Of a DNA stretch of 64,000 nucleotides, positions 34,685-47,500 are shown in pieces (within the stretch, counting starts at the first letter, position 1; every line of letters starts with the position of its first letter). A program made the translations under genes and the position numbers. Below the pieces are notes generated by a model. It did no database searches, had not been told where the DNA came from, and saw only the letters and a list, made by a program, of their open reading frames with translations. Origin of the DNA: Anthopleura xanthogrammica (lineage: Eukaryota > Cnidaria > Anthozoa > Actiniaria > Actiniidae); contig OZ025223.1 of the NCBI GenBank assembly GCA_964019055.1, positions 3,160,125 through 3,224,124 of the forward strand. Direction: 5' to 3'.

Positions 34685-34716
<32 letters not shown>

Positions 34717-34990
34717 ATGGTCCTGATGATCGTGATGATGATAGTGGTGATGATGGTGGTGATGATAATGGTGGTGATAATGTTGATGATTGTAGTGGTG
34801 ATGATGATAGTGATGATCATGATCATGGTGATGATGATGGTGGTGGTGATGATGATGTTGATGGTAGTGATGATAGTGATGATCATGGTGATGATGATGT
34901 TGATGATAGTGATGATCATGATCATGGTGATGATAGTGGTAATGGTGATGGTTTTGGTACTGGAGAAGATGACAATTTTGAAGATGATGA
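34684..34990. repeat. GAT microsatellite
   Basis: GATGATGGTGGTGATGAT tract with GATCATGATC blocks, 3' of MAP3K4. Confidence 0.9.
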
Positions 34991-35261
34991 TGAGTACCCC
35001 CGAAAAATCATGAGAGGGTTCCATAGATAAGGTAAAGTGATCAAGGGGTATTGGCAGAAATTTGGGAGGTTGGGTCAAATAAACCAGGGCATATACCAAG
35101 GGTAAGGCCAAATAATTAATGCTTAAGTAAGAAAGATAAAATTTATGTAAAATGTTTAAAAAGTTGTAAAAAAAGTTCTTACGAGTGAATAAAAAGTTTG
35201 GAAAAAAAATGCTTAAGTAAGGAATACTTACCCTTCACTTTTGCAGTGAAGAGACAGAATG

Positions 35262-38200
35262 CTACGGGTCGTTTACAGTTACCTTGACAAACGAGTGGTC
35301 CATTAATTCATTAGCAGTCTGTCTTTCTCTTGGGTCATGTAGAAAGCACAATTGGAGAAAATCGTATCCTTCTTCACTCAGTGTGTCTGGTATTGCAGGG
35401 ATGGCTCCATCACCAACTTTAAACATGATGGCCCAGTTATTGTCGTATTCATGCCATGGAGGCTGGAAAATAATAACAACCTTAATTGTACAAAAAAATG
35501 TTGAGAGAATGGTGATAGTGAAGGTGGTGATGATGGTGGTGGTGGTGGTGCTAGTGGTTGTGGTGATGGTGGTGGTGGTGGTGCTAGTGGTTGTGGTGAT
35601 GATGGTGGTGGTGGTGCTAGTGGTTGTGGTGATGATGGTGGTGGTGCTAGTGGTTGTGGTGATGATGGTGGTGGTGGTGCTAGTGGTTGTGGTGATGATG
35701 GTGGTGGTGCTAGTGGTTGTGGTGATGATGGTGGTGGTGGTGCTAGTGGTTGTGGTGATGATGATGATGGTGGTGGTGGTGGTGCTAGTGGTTGTGGTGA
35801 TGATGATGATGGTGGTGGTGGTGCTAGTGGTTGTGGTGATGATGATGGTGGTGGTGGTGCTAGTGGTTGTTGTGGTGATGATGATGATGGCGGTGGTGCT
35901 AGTGGTTGTGGTGATGATGGTGGTGGTGGTGCTAGTGGTTGTGGTGATGATGATGATGGTGGTGGTGGTGGTGCTAGTGGTTGTGATGGTGGTGGTGGTG
36001 GTGCTAGTGGTTGTGGTGATGATGATGATGGTGGTGGTGCTAGTGGTTGTGGTGATGATGATGATGATGGTGGTGGTGCTAGTGGTTGTGGTGATGGTGA
36101 TGATGATAGTGGTGGTGCTAGTGGTTGTGGTGATGATGATGATGATGGTGGTGGTGCTAGTGGTTGTGGTGGTGATGATGGTGGTGGTGGTGGTGCTAGT
36201 GGTTGTGGTGATGATGATGATGATGGTGGTGGTGCTAGTGGTTGTGGTGGTGATGATGGTGGTGGTGGTGGTGCTAGTGGTTGTGGTGATGATGATGATG
36301 ATGGTGGTGGTGCTAGTGCTAGTGGTTGTGGTGGTGATGATGATGATGGTGGTGGTGATGTTGGAGCTGCTGCTGCTCCTGTTGATAATAATCCTGAAGA
36401 TGGGAATAGTGATAGTGATAGATATGTAGTAAAAAAAGATTACTTTACTATGCAGATGAATGGTGTTCACCATGATAATGGTGAAAATAATAATCCTCTA
36501 GCTCAGATATAAAATCCTCTGAAAATACAAAGACATATCCAGCTTCTACTCAGTTATTCCAACATCCTGGGTGTTGGTCTGACCAGAAAAAAGATAATAA
36601 ACCAATAGTAATGTTAACAAGTATAATTATTGTCAATACCTTTCCTGCAGCCATCTCAACCACGACACAGCCAATACTCCATATATCTGCTGCCCTGCCG
36701 TAGCCTGACCCCTTGTCCATGGTGATGATCTCTGGTGCCATGTATGCTAAAAGTAAAACAAGGTTGATTGGTTGTCTAGGTTTCCCTCATCTCAGCATCT
36801 CAGCATTAAGGGAAGCACGGGTGGCGTAGCGGTGAGAGTGCTTGCTTCTCACCAAGGCGACCCGAGTTCGAGCCCTGCTGGGCTCAGTGTCGTATGTGAG
36901 TAGAGTTGTTTGTTGGTTCACTCCTGTGCTTCGAGGGTTTTTCTGGGTTCTCCGGGTTTTTCTCCCTCCTCAAAAATCAACTTCTAAATTCCAATTGGAA
37001 TGCAGTGGAGTAAGAGCCACTCTGTGGATTCCACTGTTAATTTTCATCATTATTATTATTATTATTATCTCATTATTTTCTCATGACTTTCACCCCGAAA
37101 AAAGTTGATTTTGAGCTCACGTTGATGATAATACTTACCTACGGTACCCCTGACGTTCATGACTTCACCATGCATGGTCTGTGATTGGTTCTTTAGCTTG
37201 ATTGATGAGCCAAAGTCGCCGAGCTTGATTAGACCATTGGATGACAAAAATATGTTGGCACCTGTATACGTAGAAATTGGGAAATGAAAAGATAAATGGA
37301 ATGAAAAAAGGAGTAAAACCATGGAAATATGTTACTCTCTCTTTTCCACAAGGGATTTCTTCTTGGTACTCCAGTTTTCCTACGACTTTTAAAATCAACA
37401 TTTTTAAAATTAAAATATGAGAAGGGGATTGAGTATCTAAATGATGGTGAGGGTCAGAGGAAGTGACATTTTATTAGATCTTTCTTTATGGAAAATGGGT
37501 TAGGTTAGATAAAAAGGTAATGAGAACATTTTCAGTCTGTAGTACATTCCCCACCAAAAATGTATGAGTTGAGTTGGAAAACTCATTCTTCTCAGTCTTC
37601 ATCGGACTGTGATAAGGTTTGATAATACCCAAGTTTCAGGGCCTCAATTGCTCAGTGTTAGGCTCAGTCTTGTGTAGAATATACAAGTGTAAATACCTTT
37701 TACATCTCTGTGTATTATTCCTCTTTCATGGAGTACATTTACAGCGACTAGTATCTGCATGGTATATGCTCTAATCATTGTCTCTGGTAACCCCAACTTG
37801 GCAACATCAGATATTGTACCATCGGCACAATACTCCATGAATATCAACATCTCATCCTAGAATACAAGTATGTGTGGTTTTAAGAAAATATATCCCATAC
37901 CATTGAAAAATACAGCCAATCAGAATGCAGGAAAGCTGTTGAGTATTTGGCAGTATAGAGGCTTTGCACCATCACATGATGGCAGCCATGACAGGAGGCA
38001 GGAACAATTGAATCTGGTCTCATCTGATTTACATGAGAAAGAATTCAGGTTCCCAGGAGAAAAAGACTATTGTTGTGCCTCCTACCCCTGTCATGGCTGC
38101 CTTCAAGTGATGGTGTAAAGCCTCTATTCCACTGTTATTAATTTCCATCTGGTATTACATTTAGTATAAGTGTTGTGCGCAACAATGATAGTGAATATGG

Positions 38201-41200
38201 ACAGTCAAGTGGTCAATAATCTAAATAGTTACCCTGTGTAGTTCTACACCATAGTATTTGACCAGGCTCTCATGCTGGATGCCTTCAAAATTCTTGATTT
38301 CATCAGCGAGATCTTTGATCTCACTGTGGTCGTTAGGATGAAACCTGATCTAATGGAGTAAAATAAAAGGATTGGTGACAAGAGAGCATCATCTCTATTA
38401 CTAGCACTATCGTCACCACAGTCCACCATCATTCATCATAATCATCCCTATTATCATCATCATCACCACCATCATTCATCATTATAATCCCTATCATCAT
38501 CATCACCAACATCATCATCACCACCATCATTCATCATCATCACTATTATCATCACTATCACTGCTATCATCACTTTCCACTAATCATCATCATTATTACA
38601 AACACAACAACCACAACCACCACCACCACCATCACTACTGCCATTATCATCACCATTGCCATCACTACCACCATCACCAACTTCATCGCCATCACTATCA
38701 TCATCACTACCACAATCATCACTATCACCATGCACCATCACTACCACCACTATCCTCAAAAGCATCTTATGCATTTGCCATCATCTCCATCATTATTCAT
38801 AACTCAAAGTACTATGCACTCTGTGTTAACCACATCATAATAGTCCAAACAACAATACTGATAAGTTACTTTATCAATTTAAAATAAAAAATTAATAGGT
38901 AACCTGTGTCATACCTGTTTCATGGCCATCATGTCCCCAGAATCAAGGTTAACACACGCATACACCTTCCCAAACTGCCCTTCACCAATCTTCATGCCTC
39001 TCTGCCACTTGAATGGCACTCGTCGATTAGAAATATTGGCCAGCTCACTAGTTATATCCCTGTGTTTGCTACTGATTTTCCCGATCACCTGCTTCTCCAC
39101 CAAGTAGTTGTTTCTTTGTTGTTCAAGTCTTCTAAGGGCATGCCTCACCTTTTCCATTTTCGGTGCCATGGAGTAATCCAGGCTGTCTTTGTGATGGGGA
39201 ACCGGGGATGTTTTTGGCTTCCCTGGTTCAGCATCTTCTTCGTCCTGCTCAGAACCTTCACCTTCTGTCATGAAAAGAGACATGGCTTTGATTTCTAATC
39301 AAATTAATGGAGATTGGAATTTTCAAGGGGTGGGGAGGGTCTGAGGATGGTATATTGTGTAGTACCAGAAAATATCCATACCTCCCCCACAGAGGGAGAT
39401 TGGGAATTTCCAAGGGGTGTGGGGGGGGGGGGGGGAAGGGGTCTGAGGAGGGTATATTGTGTAGCTCCAGAAAATATCCATACCTCCCCCACAGAGGAAT
39501 ATTAGGATTTCCAATTAATGGGGAGGGTCTCATGATAGTATGTGTAGTTCCAGAAAATATCTATCCCTCCATCCCACAGAACATTTGTAATTATGTTGGT
39601 ATATAATGTCTGAAAGTCTACCTTCTCCTTTGGCATCCTCAGCAAGACTCTGAAAGTGAGTGCTTTTGTGCGGCTCAGACAGGTGGCGGTTATGTGCATT
39701 TTCACCATCCTCTGGCTTGGGTGATCTGTTCGCTGGCCAGCTGTATGGCCGAAGAAGAGAACTACCAATCTGAGAACTTTTGCCGAGGACTGGTGATGAA
39801 CCCACTGCAGGACTGTGTGGACGGTAGGCTGTAAACAATGTAAATAAATCAAATATAATAAGTTAAATTTGCAGATGGAGGAGAAATGGAGAACCTAGGA
39901 AAAAAAACAAAGCACAACAGGAGAAAAACAAGAAATTAATAACTCTACTCACATACAACATGACACTGGGTATAAAAATTCATCTGGGTCATACCATATT
40001 TACTCATTTAAGTGCTGCCCCCAATTAAGAGCTGCATATGAGAACAAAATATCAAAGAGCACCACCCTTAAAAAAGTGCTGCTCCCAAATAAGCACTGTA
40101 ACCAAAAATCTGAAAATTTAAAGAGCGCTGCAGCAGTTTATTGAGCAAATACAGTATTCATATTTGGTGAAAGGCAGTCTATAATGGAGGAAAGATGAAA
40201 GCTTACCTGAACTGGATGGGCCTCCATCAGCACTGCCAACTACGTGTGAAATACAGTCATTTATCTGCTTCTTTAGTCGCTGCAGAAAAAAGTAACCATA
40301 GTCAAGAGAATAGACTGGGTTGCATAGTGCAGTTTAGGATTGAGTTAAGTTAGGCAGTAGGTGGACTGCGAAACTTTAAAAACACCACTGAAAGGGAAGA
40401 AACAGTGCCAAACTAATCCAAATATCAATTTTATCAAACCCTGAAACAACCACTGCACTGACCTAACTCAGGGGATGGCTCACTCACAGATTGAACCCTG
40501 AAACAACCTCTGGGCTGATCTAAGTCAGGGCATGGCTAACTCACAGATCAATCCCTGAAACAACCTTTGGGCTGATCTAAGTCAGGGCATGGCTAACTCA
40601 CAGATTGAACCCTGAAACAACCTCTGGGCTGATCAAAGTCAGGGCATGGCTAACTCACAGATTGAACCCTGAAACAACCTTTGGGCTGATCTAAGTCAGG
40701 GCATGGCAACCTCAAAGATCAAACCCTGAAACAACCTCAGAGTTGATATAAGTCAGGACACAGCTAACTCACAGATTGAACCCCGAAACAATCTTTGGGC
40801 TGATCTAAGTCAGGGCATGGCAACCTCAAAGATCAAACCCTGAAACAACCTCTGGGCTGATATAAGTCAGGACACAGCTAACTCACAGATCAAATTGGAA
40901 TTTAGTCTGCAGGTTTTTGGGAGGGAGGAAAACTAGAGAACCAGGGAAAAAATCTTGAATCAAGGGAGAAACCCATCAAACTCTGTCCAATCATTGAATC
41001 ATAGACCACAGAGGTGAAAGGTGAGTGTAGCACTGATAAATCACCCTTGATGCATGTGATGTAACACAAAGTCATATATTGAAAGAGAAACAAATTCCTC
41101 TTATTAATAAGCAGTTCAAGATGACCATTTCTTACTCACCTGGAAGTCTCCTTCTGGCATTGTATTGAGCACTTTACCATCAATGGCAATAGTTAAGAAA

Positions 41201-41508
41201 TCCAGGCCCTGTGTTGCCCACCTATTTCACAGAAAATAAAAAAAACTTTACATCAAAAATCTAAAGCAAAAATTATTTTCAACTGCGAATTCCACTAACA
41301 GGTCACATGACCAAAACCCCCTTCAATCAAAGACCAAAAAAAAATGAAAAAAGCATTTCAGTATTAGTAAGAAGGGAGGATCCAGAAATCTGAGAAAGGG
41401 GGGCTGGAAAAATTTGGTGTTTATGCAAAACAAAACCAGTGGAGGTATGGAGCATGCCCACCCTGAAAATCCACCCATGACAGAGAACCAGAAACTTGAG
41501 AAATAACA

Positions 41509-41576
<68 letters not shown>

Positions 41577-44500
41577 GATGGTGATGATGGTGATGACGAT
41601 GATGGTGATGATGGTGATGATGAGGATGATGGTGATGATGGTGATGATGGTGATGATGAGGATGATGATGATGATGGTGGTGATGGTGATGATGAGGATG
41701 ATGATGGTGATGATGATGATGATGAGGATGATGATGAGGATGATGATGAGGATGATGATGAGGATGATGATGGTGATGATGATGATGGTGGTGATGGTGA
41801 TGATGAGGATGATGATGGTGATGATGATGATGATGAGGATGATGATGATGAGGATGATGATGGTGATGATGGTGATGATGATGATGGTGGTGATGATGAG
41901 GATGATGATGATGGTGATGATGATGATGCCGATGATGAGGATGGCTGATGATGACGATGATGACGATGATGAGGATGACGATGATGACGATGGCTGATGA
42001 CGATGATGAGGATGGCTGATGATGGTGGTGATGGTGATGATGAGGATGATGATGGTGATGATGATGATGATGAGGATGATGATGATGAAGATGATGATGG
42101 TGATGATGGTGATGATGCCGATGATGAGGATGGCTGATGATGACAATGATGACGATGATGAGGATGACGATGATGACGATGGCTGATGACGATGATGAGG
42201 ATGGCTGATGATGGTGATGATAACGGTGATGATGATGATGATGACGATGATGACGACAACGACGATGATGATGATGATGATGAGGATGAGGATGATGATG
42301 ATGATGAACTTTTATTGAGGGTTACACTTGATATCTACTTATAATATACACATGTTCACTGCAGCACCAAGTGAACATACCTTGGTCTTGTGCCTCGTCC
42401 TCGCTCACATTTTTCCATGACAAACTTGATCCATCTTTTAGCAAACTGCAGCATGGTTTTGCCCAGGACTCGTCTTGTATCACCTGACACTAGTCTTGCT
42501 ATTTCCTTTAAGTACTGGAGAAAAAAATATAACCTCAGTTACTAACAATAGACCTCTTTAGCTGAGCATTTGCGATGCCTATTTCAGACCATGTGTCATT
42601 CCCTTGCAGGGCTCGAAATAGCGGCCTGCCAATGGCCAAAAGCCAGGCAAAACTTAAGGTTTGGCAGGCAAAAATAACGGTGAACTGCCAAATCGAAAAT
42701 AAAAATAATAAAAAGGCAGGCAAAATTTACTGGACTGGCAGGCTATAATTGTTTCCTATTTCAAGCCCTGCCTTGAGTATCATTTCTTTGTTTGGATGCA
42801 AATGAAACAAAGAATCCTACTTTCAAAGGAATGACACATGGTCTGTAATAGACATAACAAATATACCAAGCTGAAAACTGAGGTCTAATATGGGTACATG
42901 GGGGTATAATATCATCCTTTTCATACCTCAAATCCAAAGTTAAAACAACCATACATAGTCTCCACTGTATTCTGACAAAGTTTGTGCCTTTCATTCTCCT
43001 CTGTGTCAAACATCTCTCCATCAAGGTTTTTATTTGCTCGGTTTACTGCATTTACTATCTTTGTACCAAGTAATAATGCTGCGTCCTGTGGAAAATAATC
43101 ATAACAAGATTACAGGGCTTGAAATAACAGCTAGTCAATGGACAATCAAGGCACAAATTTAATGCTCGCAAACTTGCAAAATGCAAGTGAAATTTTGTGT
43201 TTAGCGAGTAAGAAAAAATTTAAATAGCCAAGTTTTGCGACTATGACCATAGTCGAGAAATTAAAGAACTGAAAAGTTTAAAAGGTTTTGCTAGTGGGTT
43301 TAAAAGTTAATTTCGTGCCCTGACAATGTCCAGCCAGAATTCGAACTTCGATTGAACCAAATTCCAGTGGACAACTCACAAATACAGAGTTCGCAGAATA
43401 TTGAGAATCACAGTAAAATACCAGATTATGATGCTGTGACTTACTTGAAGTGAATCAAGCGATTCAGAAATAGCCTGATGGCTTGAGGTTCTTTCTTTGA
43501 TTGTTGTCACAAGAATACCCATGGACTGTAAGAAGCAGTTGCGCTGTTCTTCTACCTGATGTGACTTGTTAACTACTAGAATAAGCCCATCAACCTGACA
43601 GACAGACAAACAGACAGACAGACAATCGTGAATGACTTTATCAAATTGTCCTTTTTTCATAATTTGTAAAATACAGCTGTGTTCCTTGACTACAGATTCA
43701 TTTACACAGGGCTATCCTTGAATTTACACAGAATATTCATGTGTTCCAGTGTTCCAGTGAAGGTCCATGGCATTTCAAAGTGCTTTCATTGTTGAAGTTG
43801 TGCATTCTTTACTTTGCCGTCAGTATTTGTGTCAGAATATTCTGACGCTGAAATGAGGCTAACCCAGGTAAATCAGTCTGTTATCAAGGAACACATGACT
43901 TGAACCCATGACCATCTGCACAAAAGTCTGATGCTCAACCAACTGAGCCAGCCCAGTGGCAGTTGGCAGTTGGTGGTCAAGCTTGTACATTAAAATTCAC
44001 ACAACATTGTTACATCGATGTAACTGCTCCTTCATGAAAACTTGCCATGCAGCTGGAAAAAAAACCAAGATTTTTTACCTCAATATCAGCCAGGCTGATT
44101 CTGTTGTCGACGGTGAGGGTGATAGTTATCCTGTGTCCTGTCCAGACAGGAGTGGCTACTTTAGATGACGGCATCACCAGCAGGTATCCAAGCCCTGGCT
44201 CTTTCTTTAGACTCTTTTTAAGTCCACAACATGCATTCAGTAGATCAATGATTTGACTAGCGATCAGAAACAATAATAATGATTTGTTATTTATATAGTG
44301 CATTTTATGTGAAATAATCAAAGGCACAAACAAAAACAATGCAGGAAAATCTATTAAACTTTGGCTATAATTGTAGAATTAATAGAATTTAGAAGAAAAA
44401 CTGGAGGACCCAGAGAAAAACCCTTAAAGCAGCCTTGGTTGTTTAAATTTAATATGGCATTTGCATTACCAGGCCACCTGATGCTAACCCTTTTAAATCT

Positions 44501-47500
44501 GTTTTGTCAAAACCAACAAGAATTTATTCACTGTTTAAAAACTTACCATTTGTCATCTCTCAGATGTTTAGGAACAAACATCAACAGCCCTGTGGTATGA
44601 GCAACAATCACCTGAAAATATGGGAAAACTTGGATTTAAAATTTGTCCTGACATATCTCAAATACACCTATTGAGTTTGGTTACAGTTTCAAGATGGATT
44701 TAGAATTTTTAAAAGAAGTGACTGTTGAAGAAAAAGAAAACGTGTGTGCGTGCTGTGTGCAGTTATAATGCACACAGGTATTGGCAGAACACAAGAGAAG
44801 TGTCAGGAGAAGCATAATACATAACAGAGTGCTTCCCAACACTTCTTGAGTGTTCTGCCAAGTGCTTTATAACTTCACACAGCACAGCAAGCAAGTGTTC
44901 TTATTTCTTTTATAAAATACAAATTACAATAATCATTATTTTGGATACAATTGACGCAATTGAAAGTGCGCATGCATATGCTTTGTGCTGTCATAAAGCA
45001 TGCCCCCTCAACCAATAAGAAAGAGATTTACAACAGTTACTTCATGACACAGGGTACATTGTAATCATACCACAGGAAAACCATAAAAGGTGGGAAAGTG
45101 GTGAACAAATTGCCAGAAATTAAATCTTAGAGCTTCAAGGAGACTGAATGAAAGTTTATCCAGACAAACGTTTCAGTTGTAAACAGGTATAAATTTTATA
45201 TTTGTACAATGTCATAAACTAAATGGGTCTCTTGCAGTTGAAAGTTCAGGGCTCGAAATAGAAAAGATAAATGGCCAGACAGTTTCTTATTTTCGGCAGG
45301 ATAAATAATTTTGGAGCAAAATTCCCCTGCCATTTTATTTTCCATTTGGCAGTTCAAATTTTTTTTAGCCTGACAGTAGTAAAACTTGATCTGTATTTTG
45401 GCCATTGGCACCTATTTTGAGCCCTGAAATTCTTCTCTTTACCTGGCTGTGCTCTGTTCTCTCCAGCATAGACATGAACTCATTGACAGGGACATCAATA
45501 CTGAACTTCGCAGCATTTTCTAGGTCTATCTTCAGCTTTTTAGTGAATCCCAAAGCTTTTGAAGCTCTCTCTCTTCCTTCATTGAACAAATGCTTCAGGC
45601 TACGGCAGGCCTCCAGAACTTTTTTCCTATCAAAGTTGAAAAAATTGCTCATTCTCTATTATATCATACCCAATAATGCTTTGTGTTTTGGGGGGTAACT
45701 GGTCAAAAACTGTCCCAAAATTAATTATTCTTCAATCTAGTGTACACCATACCAGCTTTAATCTGTAAATAAGGACTACAGAGCACCTTAAAAAAGCAAG
45801 GAGGCTAAGATTGGAAAATATGAGAGACTAGTATGGGAAAAGTTGTAGCCCTACCAGCCCCTCCCTCTCCACTGTCACTGGTAAAATACTGATTATCAGT
45901 TCATTCAGAACATCAAGAGTCCAATGCACTGTAATGCCAACTCGACCCAGTTTTTTCCTGAACCTGAAAATGGTAAATACAGGTATATACCTCACATCTT
46001 CACTGTGGTCAGTGTTGTCATGGAGATCAGAGCAGCATTGGTCCAGTCCAGACTCCAAGAAATCTGCAGTAGATTCCAGCAACCCAGCAGCCATCACACT
46101 AGAAAATAAATTAAATCTTAACTTGCTTTTTAAGACATCTTGCAATGCACTTTGGTCTGGCTAGGGTATATCATTCCTGATCTTCGCATCGCATGTGAGT
46201 AAACTTTGTTAGGTCACTTTCTTGGTAACCTTTCCTCAACGTTTTTCTTTTCAGGTTCTCTGGCTTTCCTCCCTACTCGAAACCCACAGGTTAAATTCCG
46301 ATTGATCAATGGGTCAGCTGTGTCCAGACTTTCATGGCCTGGAGGTTGTTTCAGGGTTTTATCTGCGAGTTAGCTGTGCCCTAACTTTTATCAGCTCAGA
46401 GGTTGCTTCAGGATTCAATAAAATCAATGACCCAAGTAAGACCATGATGCACCATTAATACACCATATCCACAGTAGATACACACCAAAGTCAATGACTC
46501 AAGCTAGACCATGATGCACCACCAATGCACCATACCCACAGTAGATACACACCAAAATCAATAACTCAAGCTAGACCATGATGCACCAATGCACCATACC
46601 CACAGTAGATACACACCAAAACCAATGACTCAAGCTAGACCATGATGCACCAATGCACCATAACCACAGTAGATACACACCAAAATCAATAACTCAAGCT
46701 AGACCATGATGCACCAATGCACCATACCCACAGTAGATACACACCAAAATCAATGACTCAAGCTAGACCATGATGCACCACCAATGCACCATACCCACAG
46801 TAGATACACACCAAAATCAATGACTCAAGCTAGACCATGATGCACCACCAATGCACCATACCCACAGTAGATACACACCAAAATCAATAACTCAAGCTAG
46901 ACCATGATGCACCAATGCACCATAACCACAGTAGATACACACCCCAAAATCAATAACTCAAGCTAGACCATGATGCACCAATGCACCATACCCACAGTAG
47001 ATACACACCAAAATCAATGACTCAAGCTAGACCATGATGCACCAATGCACCATACCCACAGTAGATACACACCAAAATCAATGACTCAAGCTAGACCATG
47101 ATGCACCACCAATGCACCATACCCACAGTAGATACACACCAAAATCAATAACTCAAGCTAGACCATGATGCACCAATGCACCATACCCACAGTAGATACA
47201 CACCAAAATCAATGACTCAAGCTAGACCATGATGCACCATCAATGCACCATACCCACAGTAGATACATACCAAAATCTTGTTCCACCAGCAACAGCTCCG
47301 CCCCTGATGTGTTGATATTTGTGCTTGACAAACATCCATTCCTCTTCCAGCAGATTCTTCAGTCCTTTAGAGGCTTGTGGAAGCCGCTGCAGCATGTGGA
47401 TCACATTGTGGAGGTATTCAAAATATACCTGGACAATAATGCAAAATATTAGTAACTGAATGTAAAGGATTGGAATTTCCAAGGGGTGAGGAGGGTCTGA

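Larger units (their letters stand above)
31486..35261. other. Convergent spacer PSMG1/MAP3K4
   Basis: 3.8 kb without a supported gene. It holds the PSMG1 polyadenylation signal, a short CA tract near 31780-31805, hairpin elements at 31947-32086 and 33243-33474, a run of TTGCA-rich repeats around 34080-34310, and a GAT microsatellite at 34684-34990. Open frames here are low-complexity. Confidence 0.6.

Noticed and set aside
35262..36473. 403-codon minus frame and 381-codon plus frame over 35284-36429
   Set aside because: Both are translations of the GAT/GGT VNTR (Thr/Ile/Ser or Val/Met only). Only the first 201 bases of the minus frame are the real last exon of MAP3K4.
36803..37067. tRNA gene
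   Set aside because: A and B boxes are present, but no cloverleaf acceptor stem closes and a SINE body and ATT tail follow.
41327..42259. Ser/Pro-rich, Ile-rich, Asp-rich and Met-rich frames in four reading frames
   Set aside because: All are frames of the same GAT/GAG microsatellite in a MAP3K4 intron.
43113..43323. Further CAGGGCT element
   Set aside because: The left end fits, but the right end (GTGCCCTG) is weak and flanks GATTA and ACAAT do not match; too degraded to count as a family member.
43868..43980. tRNA gene on the minus strand
   Set aside because: Good A and B boxes but no matching acceptor stem; related copies elsewhere point to a SINE.
46440..47270. CRISPR-like regular array
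   Set aside because: Units are continuous tandem copies without unique spacers in a eukaryotic intron; it is a minisatellite.
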